Source of the DNA: Roseivivax sp. THAF197b
Lineage (GTDB): Bacteria > Pseudomonadota > Alphaproteobacteria > Rhodobacterales > Rhodobacteraceae
NCBI RefSeq assembly: GCF_009363255.1
Contig: NZ_CP045318.1
Span: 1,477,501 to 1,541,500 of the forward strand
Length of the DNA: 64,000 nucleotides
Direction: 5' to 3'
In this document: positions 22,502 to 32,274 of the stretch, in pieces
Layout of the letters: each line of letters opens with the position of its first letter
How positions within the stretch are numbered: the stretch's first letter is position 1
Notes under the pieces: generated by a model
Seen by the model: only the letters and a program-made list of their open reading frames with translations
The model's database searches: none
Told to the model about the DNA's origin: nothing
Position numbers and translations under genes: made by a program

Positions 22502-25285
22502 ATGAGTTTTGCATCCCGAATGACCCGTTGCCCGCGCCCCTTCGACCAGGATCAGGGCCGCGATGCCCGCAAAGCCGTGCCCTGGGCAGAAGGCGAGGTC
22601 GCGCGCCTGATCGAAGGTACCGCCGGATCGAGCCCCTATCTCAAGGGGCTTATCGAGAAAGAGCCTGGGTGGCTTGAAAGCGCTTTGGACGACCCTGAAA
22701 GCGCTATCAAGACGCTTTTCGAGGATCTGCGCGCGCGCCCGGTCGAGACGCGCGCCGCTGATCTGCGACAGGCCAAGCGCCGGGTCGCACTGCTTGCGGG
22801 CCTTGCGGATCTTGCCGGTGTCTGGCCGCTAGAAACGGTGACCGGCACGCTGACGGACTTCGCCGACCTGTCGGTGCAATTGGCGCTTGAAGCCACGATC
22901 GGTGCTGAAATCCGGCGCGGCAAGCTGCCCGGTGCGACCGAGGACGATATCCCCCAGGCGGGCGGGATGGTCGCGCTCGCCATGGGCAAGATGGGCGCCT
23001 TCGAGCTGAACTATTCGTCGGATATCGACCTCATCTGTCTCTTCGACGAGTCCCGCTTCGATCCCGACGATTATCATGATGCGCGCATGAGTTTCGTCCG
23101 CGCCACGCGGAAAATGTCGTCCATGCTCTCCGAGATGACGGGCGAGGGCTACGTCTTTCGCACCGACCTGCGCCTGCGTCCCGATCCTGCCGTGACCCCT
23201 GTCTGCATGGCGATGGAGGCGGCGGAGCGGTATTACGAAAGCCTCGGACGGACCTGGGAGCGCGCGGCCTATATCAAGGCGCGGCCTGCCGCGGGTGATC
23301 TTGAGGCGGGGCAGCGCTTCCTGGAGACGCTCACGCCGTTTGTCTGGCGCAGGCATCTCGATTTCGCGGCGATCCAGGACGCGCATGATATGCGGCTGCG
23401 CATCCGCAAGCACAAGGGCCTCGGCGGTCCGATCACCTTGCCGGGCCACAACATGAAGCTCGGCCGCGGGGGCATCCGCGAGATCGAGTTCTTCACCCAG
23501 ACCCAGCAGATCATCTCCGGCGGTCGCGATCCGGATCTGCGCCGCCGCGGCACGGTGGAAAGCCTCCGCGTTCTCGCGGAAAAGGATTGGATTCCAGAGG
23601 CTTTGGCCGAAACCCTCACACGAAATTACCGCGCCCATCGCGAAGTCGAGCATCGCGTGCAGATGATCAACGACGCCCAGACCCATCTGCTGCCGAATTC
23701 CGACGATGGCTTCGAACGTCTCGCCTGCCTGATGGGGCGGGATATCAAGGGCTTGCGCTCCGATATTCATGCAAAACTCGAAGAGACGCACGAAGCGACG
23801 GAAGGCTTTTTCAGCCCCGACAGCCAGTCCGCTCTGGAACCCTGCGATCCCGAGTTCGGGTCCGAGATCGTGCTGCGCTGGCCGACCTATCCGGCGCTGC
23901 GCTCGGCCCGCGCGGTTGCGATCTTTGACCGGTTGAAACCGGACATCCTGGCGCGCCTGCACAAGGCGGCCCGTCCCGAGGAAGCGCTTGTTGCATTTGA
24001 CGGGTTCCTGTCGGGCCTGCCCGCGGGCGTTCAGCTCTTTTCGCTGTTCGAGGCCAACCCGCAGCTCATCGAACTGCTTGTCGATATTGTCTCCACGTCT
24101 CAGGATCTTGCGCGTTACCTTTCACGCAATGCGCAGGTTTTCGACGCGGTCATCGTGGGCGACTTCTTCGCCGACTGGCCCGGTTGCAGCGCCCTGCGCG
24201 ACGCGCTGGCCGAGGTGCTGGCCCGAGAGGACGATTACGAACGCAGGCTCGATGCGGCGCGCCGATGGGGCAAGGAATGGCATTTCCGCGCAGGCGTGCA
24301 CCTGTTGCGCGGCCTGACCACGCCCGAGGAGGCCGCCGCGCAATATGCGGATGTGGCCGAGGCCTCGCTCGCCGCCTTGTGGCCGGTCGTGGTTGAGGAA
24401 TTTTCGCGCCGCTACGGTGCGCCGCCGGGCAAGGGGGCGGTCGTTCTGGGCATGGGCTCGCTCGGTGGGCGACGCCTGCATGCGCGCTCCGATCTCGATG
24501 TGATCGTCATCTACGATGCCGATGGCGTCGAGGCGTCGAATGGGAAAAAATCCCTGACGGCAAGGGCTTATTATGCGCGGCTCACCCAGGCGCTGGTGGC
24601 TGCGATCACGGCACCCATGGCCGAAGGACGGCTGTACGAGATGGATATGCGGCTGCGTCCCTCCGGCAATCAGGGGCCTGTGGCCACGTCCTTTTCGGCC
24701 TTCCGGCAATACCAGCAGAACGAAGCCTGGGTGTGGGAGCATATGGCCCTGACGCGGGCGCGGTTCGTCGCAGGCAATGCCGCCCTCGGCGCGGAGGTCG
24801 AAGCATTCCGCTCTGCGCTCCTGACCGATGTGTCCGATCCCGACCGCATCCTGCACGAGATGGCGGAAATGCGTACGCGGATCACGGCCGCCAAGGGACG
24901 CGGCGCGCGTTGGGACCCCAAGGTCGGGCGCGGGCGCTTGCAGGAAATCGAATTGATGGCGCAAACCGGCGCGCTTGTGTCCGGTGACGCACCGCGGGAG
25001 GTCGGGAAAGGACTGCATGCGGGCGCGAAGGCCGGTCTGATGCCGCTTGAGGATGCCGAGACGCTGACCGAGACCTACAAATGGCTCTGGGCGTTGCAGA
25101 TCGGGGCGCGGCTGGTCAGCGACGGCGCGCTTGATCCCGAGGCCTGTGGCGGCGGCGCGGTCGATTTCCTGTTGCGCCTGAGCGGAGAGGCCTCGACCGA
25201 AGATCTTGCCGCACATATGTCGGCGCGAACAGAAGCGGCAGGAGCGATCATCGACCGCGCGCTTGGCCAGGAGAGCCCTGAATGA
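22502..25285 (+). CDS. glnE: glutamine synthetase adenylyltransferase/deadenylyltransferase
   Basis: 927 residues with two nucleotidyltransferase modules: ALAMGKMGAFELNYSSDIDL (about 160-180) for deadenylylation, and VVLGMGSLGGRRLHARSDLD (about 645-665) for adenylylation. The Asp-x-Asp metal ligands are kept in both (SDIDL, SDLDV). It controls glutamine synthetase by adding or removing AMP under PII signalling. The ATG at 22502 begins the conserved region; the in-frame stretch before it is not protein-like. It overlaps the next gene by ATGA. Confidence 0.95.
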   Translation: MSFASRMTRCPRPFDQDQGRDARKAVPWAEGEVARLIEGTAGSSPYLKGLIEKEPGWLESALDDPESAIKTLFEDLRARPVETRAADLRQAKRRVALLAGLADLAGVWPLETVTGTLTDFADLSVQLALEATIGAEIRRGKLPGATEDDIPQAGGMVALAMGKMGAFELNYSSDIDLICLFDESRFDPDDYHDARMSFVRATRKMSSMLSEMTGEGYVFRTDLRLRPDPAVTPVCMAMEAAERYYESLGRTWERAAYIKARPAAGDLEAGQRFLETLTPFVWRRHLDFAAIQDAHDMRLRIRKHKGLGGPITLPGHNMKLGRGGIREIEFFTQTQQIISGGRDPDLRRRGTVESLRVLAEKDWIPEALAETLTRNYRAHREVEHRVQMINDAQTHLLPNSDDGFERLACLMGRDIKGLRSDIHAKLEETHEATEGFFSPDSQSALEPCDPEFGSEIVLRWPTYPALRSARAVAIFDRLKPDILARLHKAARPEEALVAFDGFLSGLPAGVQLFSLFEANPQLIELLVDIVSTSQDLARYLSRNAQVFDAVIVGDFFADWPGCSALRDALAEVLAREDDYERRLDAARRWGKEWHFRAGVHLLRGLTTPEEAAAQYADVAEASLAALWPVVVEEFSRRYGAPPGKGAVVLGMGSLGGRRLHARSDLDVIVIYDADGVEASNGKKSLTARAYYARLTQALVAAITAPMAEGRLYEMDMRLRPSGNQGPVATSFSAFRQYQQNEAWVWEHMALTRARFVAGNAALGAEVEAFRSALLTDVSDPDRILHEMAEMRTRITAAKGRGARWDPKVGRGRLQEIELMAQTGALVSGDAPREVGKGLHAGAKAGLMPLEDAETLTETYKWLWALQIGARLVSDGALDPEACGGGAVDFLLRLSGEASTEDLAAHMSARTEAAGAIIDRALGQESPE

Positions 25286-25539
25286 CCACGCCCAATTACG
25301 ACCCCAAAGGCCTGATCCGTGAAGCCTATCGCATCGAGGGGATCGACGAGGCCGATTGCCGGACGATCTTCCTCGATTGGGCGTTGGGATTGCCGCTGGA
25401 GATCGACAACGCCACCGCCATACGGGAGATGCTCGCCCAGCATGGCACGGACGGCCATCCGATGACGGCCGTTCTGCAGGAAGGGCTGATGACCCTCGGC
25501 GCACCGCGCAGGCGCGGCGGTTGGCGCTCGCGCCACTAG
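25282..25539 (+). CDS. conserved hypothetical protein coupled to glnE
   Basis: 85 residues. Start and glnE stop overlap as ATGA, so it is translationally coupled. The sequence (YDPKGLIREAYRIEGIDEADCRTIFLDWALGLP) is acidic and helical with a basic tail. I recall it as a small Rhodobacterales protein without an assigned function. It converges on eda with a 52-base gap. Confidence 0.75.
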   Translation: MTTPNYDPKGLIREAYRIEGIDEADCRTIFLDWALGLPLEIDNATAIREMLAQHGTDGHPMTAVLQEGLMTLGAPRRRGGWRSRH

Positions 25540-25591
25540 CGGACCTGCGGGGCGTCGGGGCCGGGACGCCACGCCGGTTCTGGCTCGCCCC

Positions 25592-26236
25592 TTAGCGGGA
25601 GAGCTCTGCCGCCTCGCGGGCGAGGGCGGTGATCCCCTCCCAGTCCCCTGCATCCATCTTGGCTTTCGGCGCCACCCAGGAGCCGCCCACGCAGAGCGTG
25701 TTGGAAAGTCCGAGATAATCGGGCGCGTTGGCGAGTGACACGCCCCCCGTCGGGCAGAAACGCACCTGCGGCAGCGGCGCACCGATGGCTTTCAGCGCCT
25801 TGGCACCGCCATTGGCCTCGGCGGGGAAGAATTTCTGTACGCTGTAGCCGCGCTCCAGAAGCCGCATGACCTCGGACGATGTCGCAGCACCGGGCAGAAG
25901 CGGCAGATCGGCCGCTTCGCAGGCATCGAGGATCGTATCGGTTGCGCCGGGCGAGACACCGAAGCGCGCGCCAGCGGCTACCGCCTTTTCCACATCCGCA
26001 GGCGTCAGGAGCGTACCGGCCCCAACGACACCGCCTTCGACCTGTGCCATCTCGGCGATGGCCTCGAGCGCCACGGGCGTGCGCAGCGTCACCTCAAGGA
26101 CCGGCAGACCACCGGCGACAAGCGCCTCGGCCAGCGGGCGCGCATGGGCCAGATCGTCGATCACGAGGACCGGGATGACCGGCGCCATGCGGCAGAGTTT
26201 CTCGGAAGCTTGGCTGGCGTCTTGCGGGGTGATCAT
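25592..26236 (-). CDS. eda: KDPG/KHG aldolase (Entner-Doudoroff)
   Basis: 214 residues, the normal length. Glu48 (VLEVTLRT) and the Schiff-base Lys135 (QKFFPAEANGG) are in place, with the phosphate-binding CPTGGVSLANAPDYL. It splits 2-keto-3-deoxy-6-phosphogluconate into pyruvate and glyceraldehyde 3-phosphate. It is second gene after edd, with a 66-base gap and a weak ribosome site. Confidence 0.95.
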   Translation of the reverse strand: MITPQDASQASEKLCRMAPVIPVLVIDDLAHARPLAEALVAGGLPVLEVTLRTPVALEAIAEMAQVEGGVVGAGTLLTPADVEKAVAAGARFGVSPGATDTILDACEAADLPLLPGAATSSEVMRLLERGYSVQKFFPAEANGGAKALKAIGAPLPQVRFCPTGGVSLANAPDYLGLSNTLCVGGSWVAPKAKMDAGDWEGITALAREAAELSR

Positions 26237-26302
26237 GGGGCTGCGGCTTTCGTTGCTCGGAGTTGCGTGGTTTTCAGGGAGGTTATGACAGTGAGCGTCG
26301 GC

Positions 26303-28108
26303 TCAGACCACCACTGCCGCGCCGTCGGAGGCGAGGCCGACATTCTGGCGGAACGCCTCGAACAATTCACGTCCGACGCCGTGGCCATTGTCGCTGAGAT
26401 CGGCCGAGACCGGCTCCCGGCTGTCGAAATCCTCCGCAAGGCAGCTGATTTCGCCCTTCACCGCATCGACGCGCACGATGTCCCCGTCGCGCAGCCGCGC
26501 AAGCGGGCCACCCTTGGCAGCCTCGGGGGCGACATGGATGCAGGAGGGCACCTTGCCCGAGGCGCCGGACATCCGGCCATCGGTCACCAGCGCCACTTTC
26601 AGCCCGCGATCCTGTAGGACCGCCAGCGTCGGCGTCAGCGAATGCAGCTCCGGCATGCCATTGGCCGAGGGGCCCTGAAAGCGGACGACGACAACCGTAT
26701 CCTCGGTGAATTCGCCGGCCTTGAACGCGGTTTTCACGGCTTCCTGGTCCTGGAAGATTCGGGCCTTGGCCTCGATCACGTGCCGCTCGGGGGCCACGGC
26801 GGAGGTCTTCATCATGCCGCGGCCGAGATTGCCCGCGAGTTGCTGCAGGCCGCCGGTTTTCTGGAACGGATCATCCGCCGGGCGCAGGATCTTGTCGTTC
26901 TGTGTGGTGCCGCTGCCCGCCTCGTAGACAACGCGGTTGTCCTTCAGCTTCGGCTCTTGGGTATAAAGCGACAGCCCGTCGCCCGCCGCCGTCTTGACGT
27001 CTTCGTGCAGGAGGCCGTTTTTCAGAAGCTCGCCGATCATGTAGCTGAGCCCGCCCGCGGCGTGGAAATGGTTCACGTCGGCCAGACCGTTCGGATAGAC
27101 CTTGGCCATCAGCGGCACGACATTCGAGATCTCGTCGAAATCTTCGAGCGTCAGTTCGATCCCGGCCGCGCGCGCCATGGCGGGCAGGTGCAGCACGAGG
27201 TTCGTGGAGCCGCCCGTCGCCATCAGGCCCACAATGCCGTTCACGAAGGCCTTCGCGTCGAGGATATCGCAGACCGGGCGGTAATCATTGCCAAGCGCCG
27301 TGATCTCGGCCACGCGTTCGGTTCCCGCGATGGTCAGCGCTTCGCGCAAGGGCGTGTTCGGGTTGACGAAGGACGCGCCCGGCAGGTGCAGGCCCATGAA
27401 TTCCATCAGCATCTGGTTCGAGTTCGCCGTGCCGTAGAAGGTGCAGGTGCCCGGCCCGTGATAGGACGCCATCTCGGCCTCCATCAGCTTGTCGCGGCCC
27501 ACTTCACCGGCGGCGAATTGCTGGCGCACGCGGGCCTTTTCGTCATTGGGCAGGCCGCTGGTCATGGGGCCAGCAGGCAGAAAGATGCCGGGGATGTAGC
27601 CGAAGGTGCCCGCCGCGATCACGAGGCCCGGCACGATCTTGTCGCAGACCCCGAGATAAAGCGCGCTGTCGAAGGTGTTGTGCGACAGCGCCACGCCTGC
27701 CGCGAGCGCTATCACGTCACGCGAGAAGAGCGACAGCTCCATGCCGACCTGGCCTTGCGTGACGCCGTCGCACATGGCGGGCACGCCGCCTGCGACCTGG
27801 GCCGTGGCGCCGACCTCGCGGGCCGCGGCACGGATGATGTCGGGAAACTTCTCGAAGGGCTGATGCGCCGACAGCATGTCGTTATAGGCGGTCACGATCC
27901 CGATATTCGGGCTGCGCGCGCCCGCGAGCGCATCCTTGTCGCCGCCCATCGCCGCATAGGCATGGGCCTGGTTGCCACAGGACAGATGCGCCCGGCGCGG
28001 GCCTTCCTCGGCCGCGCGGCGCATGCGGTCGAGATAGGTGCTGCGGCGCGCCTCGGAGCGTTCCTCGATCCGGTCGGTCACTTTGGCGATGGTGGCGTTC
28101 AGGGTCAT
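26303..28108 (-). CDS. edd: phosphogluconate dehydratase (Entner-Doudoroff)
   Basis: 601 residues of the IlvD/Edd family: [57 protein letters not shown] and [19 protein letters not shown]. Cysteines placed as Fe-S ligands are kept. It dehydrates 6-phosphogluconate to KDPG, the substrate of Eda. AGGAGG precedes the ATG. Two LacI-type palindromes upstream suggest sugar-responsive repression of the operon. Confidence 0.96.
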   Translation of the reverse strand: MTLNATIAKVTDRIEERSEARRSTYLDRMRRAAEEGPRRAHLSCGNQAHAYAAMGGDKDALAGARSPNIGIVTAYNDMLSAHQPFEKFPDIIRAAAREVGATAQVAGGVPAMCDGVTQGQVGMELSLFSRDVIALAAGVALSHNTFDSALYLGVCDKIVPGLVIAAGTFGYIPGIFLPAGPMTSGLPNDEKARVRQQFAAGEVGRDKLMEAEMASYHGPGTCTFYGTANSNQMLMEFMGLHLPGASFVNPNTPLREALTIAGTERVAEITALGNDYRPVCDILDAKAFVNGIVGLMATGGSTNLVLHLPAMARAAGIELTLEDFDEISNVVPLMAKVYPNGLADVNHFHAAGGLSYMIGELLKNGLLHEDVKTAAGDGLSLYTQEPKLKDNRVVYEAGSGTTQNDKILRPADDPFQKTGGLQQLAGNLGRGMMKTSAVAPERHVIEAKARIFQDQEAVKTAFKAGEFTEDTVVVVRFQGPSANGMPELHSLTPTLAVLQDRGLKVALVTDGRMSGASGKVPSCIHVAPEAAKGGPLARLRDGDIVRVDAVKGEISCLAEDFDSREPVSADLSDNGHGVGRELFEAFRQNVGLASDGAAVVV

Positions 28109-28197
28109 GGCGGGCCTCCTTGGCGATGTCGGTGGCGAATGACGATGCTGGCACGGGCAGGGCGCGCTGCGCATCCTTTGCGGCAGGATTTAACCCA

Positions 28198-28209
28198 GTT
28201 AGCGCTAAC
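28198..28209. promoter_or_regulatory. LacI-type operator, site 1
   Basis: GTTAGCGCTAAC, a perfect 12-bp palindrome with a central CG as in LacI-family operators, about 90 bases upstream of edd. Confidence 0.6.
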
Positions 28210-28355
28210 GGTAAAGTGACAAATACGCGGGCGAAACGCGGGCAAAGCACCGCGACTCCTTGGAATGCCGAGGGCTGGCCGGGCGCAGGCGAGGGGCGTT
28301 CGTTGATGTAATTTGGCCGCGAAATCGGGCGCGCCAGCCGGGCTCGGTACCAAAA

Positions 28356-28365
28356 TTAACGTTAA
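28356..28365. promoter_or_regulatory. LacI-type operator, site 2
   Basis: TTAACGTTAA, a perfect palindrome differing from site 1 at one symmetric position, 158 bp away. Two sites could allow looping or separate control of the divergent genes. No lacI-type gene is in the window. Confidence 0.55.
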
Positions 28366-28445
28366 CGCGCCCCAATCCGGCCCGATTCGCCCGTCACACC
28401 CAATGCCGAACAAAAAATCCGTTCTGCCTGAATGGGAGACCAAAA

Positions 28446-29108
28446 ATGATTACGGTGAAACGCGTCGTGGCCCTCCTGGCCCTGTTTGGATTGACGGCCT
28501 GTAGTGGCATGGAAACGGCATCGCGAAACGCGACCGGGCTGAGCGCCGGCACCGTGCCCGGACCTGCGCTCTCCGTCTCGCCCGAGGCGCTCGCCCCCGT
28601 GACGCTCGTGGGCTACGAGGTCGAGGTTCCGCAAAGCCTCAAGGTCTCCGAGGCCAATGCCTATATCCCCCGCGGCGACATCGTCTGGCGCGGTGAGCCG
28701 CAGGGCGACCGCTACGCACAGGTGAAGGCGATCTTCGACGACAGCCTGCGCGCCAGTGCGGCGGGCCTGACCACGGGTGTGCCCGTGAACGTCAAGATCG
28801 TCGTGCGCCGCTTCCACGCTCTGACCGAAAAGGCGCGCTACACCACCGGCGGCGTGCACAACATCGTCTTCGACGTAGCGATCTTCCATGCCGTGACCGG
28901 CGAGCTTCTGCGCCCGATCAAGACCGTGCGCGCCGATCTCAAGGCGTTCGGCGGCTCCGCGGCCATTGCTGCCGATGCGGCGGGCCAGACCCAGCGCGTC
29001 CGCATCACCTCGCATCTGTCCAACACGTTTCTGCAGGAGCTGACGGCACCTGCCGGACATCAGAACGCGCAGCTCGGGCTTATTCAGGCGATGAACTACG
29101 CGCGCTGA
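28446..29108 (+). CDS. outer-membrane lipoprotein, DUF6778-like
   Basis: 220 residues with a lipoprotein signal (MITVKRVVALLALFGLTAC, lipobox LTAC). The mature domain (TLVGYEVEVPQSLKVSEANAY...PVNVKIVVRRFHALTEKARY) is a conserved Rhodobacterales type that I associate with DUF6778. The function is unknown. GGGAG precedes the ATG by seven bases. The end of the gene is followed by a hairpin that includes the next start codon. Confidence 0.8.
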   Translation: MITVKRVVALLALFGLTACSGMETASRNATGLSAGTVPGPALSVSPEALAPVTLVGYEVEVPQSLKVSEANAYIPRGDIVWRGEPQGDRYAQVKAIFDDSLRASAAGLTTGVPVNVKIVVRRFHALTEKARYTTGGVHNIVFDVAIFHAVTGELLRPIKTVRADLKAFGGSAAIAADAAGQTQRVRITSHLSNTFLQELTAPAGHQNAQLGLIQAMNYAR

Positions 29109-29133
29109 CTTCCCCCCGCGATCATGACTGGAT

Positions 29134-29160
29134 AAGAGGGCGCCATGACAGCGCCCTCTT
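29134..29160 (+). promoter_or_regulatory. stable hairpin holding the start codon of the next gene in its loop
   Basis: AAGAGGGCGC and GCGCCCTCTT form a perfect 10-bp stem. The 7-nt loop contains ATG (29145-29147), and a short T-run follows. It may terminate the lipoprotein transcript, hide the ribosome site, or both. Confidence 0.65.
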
Positions 29161-30341
29161 TTCCCGTGATCCGCCTGAAACCCAAAGCGAATGCCCGCGC
29201 GATCCGCCGCGGCTTTCCCTGGGTCTTCGCAAATGAACTCGTGCTCGACCGCCGCTCCAAAGCGCTGGGGCCAGGCACCATTGCCGTGCTGGAGGATCAT
29301 GATCGCGTGCCCTTGGGCGTGGTCGGTGTCACGCCCGGCTCGAAGATCGCCGCACGGATGCTTGACCGCGATCCCGGCGCCACCGTCGACAAGGGCTGGT
29401 TGGCCGCGCGTCTGACCCGTGCGCTTGAATTGCGTGAGCGCCTCTACGACGCGCCGTTCTACCGGCTCGTCCATGCCGAGGCCGATGGCCTGCCCGGCGT
29501 GATCATCGACCGCTTTGGCGATACGGCGGTGATCCAGCCCAATTCCGCCTGGGCGGACGTGCTGCTCGACACGCTTTGCGATGCGCTAACAGAGGTCACG
29601 CGCGTTACCACGATCCTGAAGAATGCAGGCGGGCGCGGGCGGCAGCTCGAAGGGCTGGACGATGTCGATGCGACCGTCCGTGGGGATGCGCCGGACGGGC
29701 CGCTGCCCGTGACGATGAACGGCGCGACCTACATGGCCGACCTGACCGGCGGCCAGAAGACGGGCCTGTTCTACGATCAGCGTCCGAACCATGCTTTCGC
29801 GAGGCGTTTGGCGAAAGGTGCCAAGGTGCTCGATGTCTTTTCCCATGTGGGGGGCTTTGCGCTCGCGGCCCTTGCGGGCGGCGCGGCAGAGGCGTTGGCC
29901 GTCGACGGATCGGCCCCGGCGCTGGCCTTGGCGGAGCAGGGGGCTGCGGCCATGGGCGCGAGCGACCGCTTCGCCACACGCCAGGGCGACGCTTTCGACA
30001 CGTTGACGGCGATGGGCGCGGAAGAGGCCCGCTTCGATCTGGTGATCTGCGATCCGCCCGCCTTCGCGCCTGCCAAACCCGCGCTCGAACCCGGTCTGCG
30101 CGCCTATGAACGGATCGCCCGCCTCGCGGCACCGCTGGTGGAGGAGGGCGGCTATCTCGTCCTCTGCTCCTGCTCGCATGCCGCGGACCTCGCGGCCTTC
30201 CAGGGCGCCTGTCTGCGGGGCATTGGCCGGGCAGGTCGCCGCGCGCAACTCATCCATACGGGCGGGGCGGGGCCGGATCATCCGCTTCTGCCGCAGCTGG
30301 CCGAGTCGGGCTATCTCAAAGCGTTGTTCTTCCGCCTGTGA
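29145..30341 (+). CDS. rlmI: RlmI-like 23S rRNA m5C methyltransferase
   Basis: 398 residues: an N-terminal PUA-like domain (RLKPKANARAIRRGFPWVFANEL), the middle EADGLPGVIIDRFGD, then a Rossmann methyltransferase with TGGQKTGLFYDQRPN, LDVFSHVGGFALAAL (SAM loop) and CDPPAFAP (catalytic motif). RlmI methylates C1962 of 23S rRNA in E. coli; the same target is inferred. The PIN-protein gene overlaps its stop codon. Confidence 0.85.
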   Translation: MTAPSFPVIRLKPKANARAIRRGFPWVFANELVLDRRSKALGPGTIAVLEDHDRVPLGVVGVTPGSKIAARMLDRDPGATVDKGWLAARLTRALELRERLYDAPFYRLVHAEADGLPGVIIDRFGDTAVIQPNSAWADVLLDTLCDALTEVTRVTTILKNAGGRGRQLEGLDDVDATVRGDAPDGPLPVTMNGATYMADLTGGQKTGLFYDQRPNHAFARRLAKGAKVLDVFSHVGGFALAALAGGAAEALAVDGSAPALALAEQGAAAMGASDRFATRQGDAFDTLTAMGAEEARFDLVICDPPAFAPAKPALEPGLRAYERIARLAAPLVEEGGYLVLCSCSHAADLAAFQGACLRGIGRAGRRAQLIHTGGAGPDHPLLPQLAESGYLKALFFRL

Positions 30342-30892
30342 AGGTCCTGATCGACGCTTGCGTTCTCTACCCCACGGTGATGCGCGAGGTGACGTTGGGC
30401 GTGGCGGCTTCCGGCGCGTTCAAACCGCTTTGGTCGGCGCGGATCCTTGAGGAATGGGCCCGCGCCGCGCGCAAGCTTGGACCCGGCGGCGAAGATCAGG
30501 CCCGCGCAGAGATCGCCGCGCTGCGGGCGCGCTGGCCGGACTCGGAGGTCTCGTGGCCGCCCTCGCTTGAGGCGCGGCTCTGGTTGCCTGATCCGAACGA
30601 CATCCACGTTCTTGCCGCCGCCATCGCGGGCTCTGCCGATGTGATCCTGACGCTGAACGCCTCTGACTTTCCGCGCGGCACTCTGGCCGAGGAGGGCGTG
30701 TCGCGCGCCGATCCCGATGCCTTCCTTATGGGCCAGTACCGTGCGTCCCCCGATGCCACCGAAGAGGCCTGCCAGACCGTGCTCGCAGAGGCGCGGCGCC
30801 TCTCGGGGGAGGACTGGCAGATGCGCCCGCTTCTGAAGAAGGCCAAATTGCCGCGCCTTGCCAAAGCGCTGGAGGGTGGCAGGCAGGCTTGA
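30338..30892 (+). CDS. PIN domain protein (putative ribonuclease)
   Basis: 184 residues starting with GTG, which overlaps the methyltransferase stop (GTGA). PIN features: MKVLIDACVLYP with Asp6, a central EEW motif and LPDPNDIHVLAAAIAGSADVILTLNASDFP, carrying the acidic residues of the active site. PIN proteins are often toxins, but no antitoxin gene is adjacent. Coupling to an rRNA methyltransferase suggests an RNA-related role instead; this is inference. Confidence 0.78.
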   Translation: MKVLIDACVLYPTVMREVTLGVAASGAFKPLWSARILEEWARAARKLGPGGEDQARAEIAALRARWPDSEVSWPPSLEARLWLPDPNDIHVLAAAIAGSADVILTLNASDFPRGTLAEEGVSRADPDAFLMGQYRASPDATEEACQTVLAEARRLSGEDWQMRPLLKKAKLPRLAKALEGGRQA

Positions 30893-30956
30893 ACCCGCCC
30901 GCTGCGGCTGCTAGCTGCGAGTGCCTGACGTTTTTCATCGGTTATGGAGCCCCAGC

Positions 30957-32048
30957 GTGGCAGCTTCGCATCCCCGACTTGAAATCCAGCACCTCACCCG
31001 CCGGTTCGAGGGCAAGACCGTCGTGGATGATGTGTCGCTGTCGATCATGCCCGGCCATGTGACCTGCCTTCTCGGGCCCTCGGGCTGCGGAAAATCCACC
31101 ACGTTGCGGATGATTGCCGGGGTCGATTTGCAGGATTCGGGGCACATCTATGTCGATGGCAACCTCGTTTGCGACACGGTGTTCCGCATTCCGCCCGAAC
31201 GCCGCTCCATCGGGCTGATGTTCCAGGATTTCGCGCTTTTCCCGCATCTGTCGGTGGAAAAGAACGTCTCCTTCGGCCTGAAAGGCACGCACCGAGAAAA
31301 TCGCGCCCGGGTGGAGCAGCTTCTCGACCGCGTGGGCCTGTTGCACTTTATCGAGGCCTATCCGCACGAACTCTCCGGCGGCGAGCAACAGCGCGTGGCC
31401 CTGGCGCGCGCGCTTGCCCCGCGTCCGCGCGTCATGCTGATGGACGAGCCGTTCTCGGGCCTCGACAATCGCCTGCGCGACGGCATCCGCGACGAGACGC
31501 TGGCCCTTCTGAAAGAGGAGGGCACGAGCGTCCTGCTGGTTACCCATGAGCCCGAAGAGGCGATGCGCATGGCCGACGAGATCGCGCTCATGCGCGATGG
31601 CCGGATCGTGCAGCGCGGCGCGCCCTACAACATCTACAACGCGCCCGTTGACAAGGCGGCCGTGGCGTTCTTCTCCGATATCAACGTGATCACCGGCACG
31701 GTGCAGGGCGCGCTCACGGAGACGCCCTTCGGCCAGTTCCTGGCCCCCGGCGTGCCCGACGGGGCGCGGGTCGATATCGTCTTTCGCCCGCAGCATGTCT
31801 CCATCGATTTCGACCGGCAGGGTCGCGGACCGAACCCGACCGCGATCCAGGGCACGCCCGCCCGCGGCGTGGTGGAACGCGCGCGTTTCATGGGCTCCGA
31901 AAGCCTTGTCGAGTTCCGGATGGACCATGACGGGCAGGTCTTGCGCGCCACCGTGCCCAACGTCTTCCTGCCCAAGGTGGGCACGCCGATGTGGCTGTCG
32001 GTGCGCCGCGACCGGTGTTTTGTCTTTCCCGCGCAGGACGCTGTCTGA
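30957..32048 (+). CDS. ABC transporter ATP-binding protein, FbpC/PotA type, without permease genes
   Basis: 363 residues: Walker A GPSGCGKST (40-48), Q-loop MFQDFALF, signature LSGGEQQR, Walker B VMLMDEPF and H-loop LLVTHEPEE, then a C-terminal regulatory (TOBE-like) domain. It is closest in style to iron(III) or spermidine/putrescine importers. GTG at 30957 is chosen because GGAG lies eight bases upstream; an earlier GTG is possible. No permease or binding protein is adjacent, so its partners must be encoded elsewhere. Confidence 0.82.
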   Translation: MAASHPRLEIQHLTRRFEGKTVVDDVSLSIMPGHVTCLLGPSGCGKSTTLRMIAGVDLQDSGHIYVDGNLVCDTVFRIPPERRSIGLMFQDFALFPHLSVEKNVSFGLKGTHRENRARVEQLLDRVGLLHFIEAYPHELSGGEQQRVALARALAPRPRVMLMDEPFSGLDNRLRDGIRDETLALLKEEGTSVLLVTHEPEEAMRMADEIALMRDGRIVQRGAPYNIYNAPVDKAAVAFFSDINVITGTVQGALTETPFGQFLAPGVPDGARVDIVFRPQHVSIDFDRQGRGPNPTAIQGTPARGVVERARFMGSESLVEFRMDHDGQVLRATVPNVFLPKVGTPMWLSVRRDRCFVFPAQDAV

Positions 32049-32274
32049 TTGCAGGGATCGAAAGCCGGTCTTGCGCGAATTCCCTGAAACTGGCCTCGTC
32101 CGTTCTTCGTGGCTGCGGAGGGCGTCCGGAAGCGGATGTGTTGCGTAAACGGTACCTGCGATATTGTCATTCGTGAGTACTGCAACCGGGCGTCCACCCT
32201 GCGCTGTGCAGGGTTACCTTGCAGGGCGCGTGCCCAGCCCCCTCTCAGGGGCATGCGTCCTGTGAGGGCCCGCC

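Larger units (their letters stand above)
28109..28445. promoter_or_regulatory. divergent control region between edd-eda and the lipoprotein gene
   Basis: 337 bases without a gene. It holds two palindromes with a central CG, listed separately, and otherwise nothing I can assign. Confidence 0.55.

Noticed and set aside
30338..30892. PIN protein as the toxin of a toxin-antitoxin pair
   Set aside because: No small antitoxin gene lies on either side; it is coupled to an rRNA methyltransferase.
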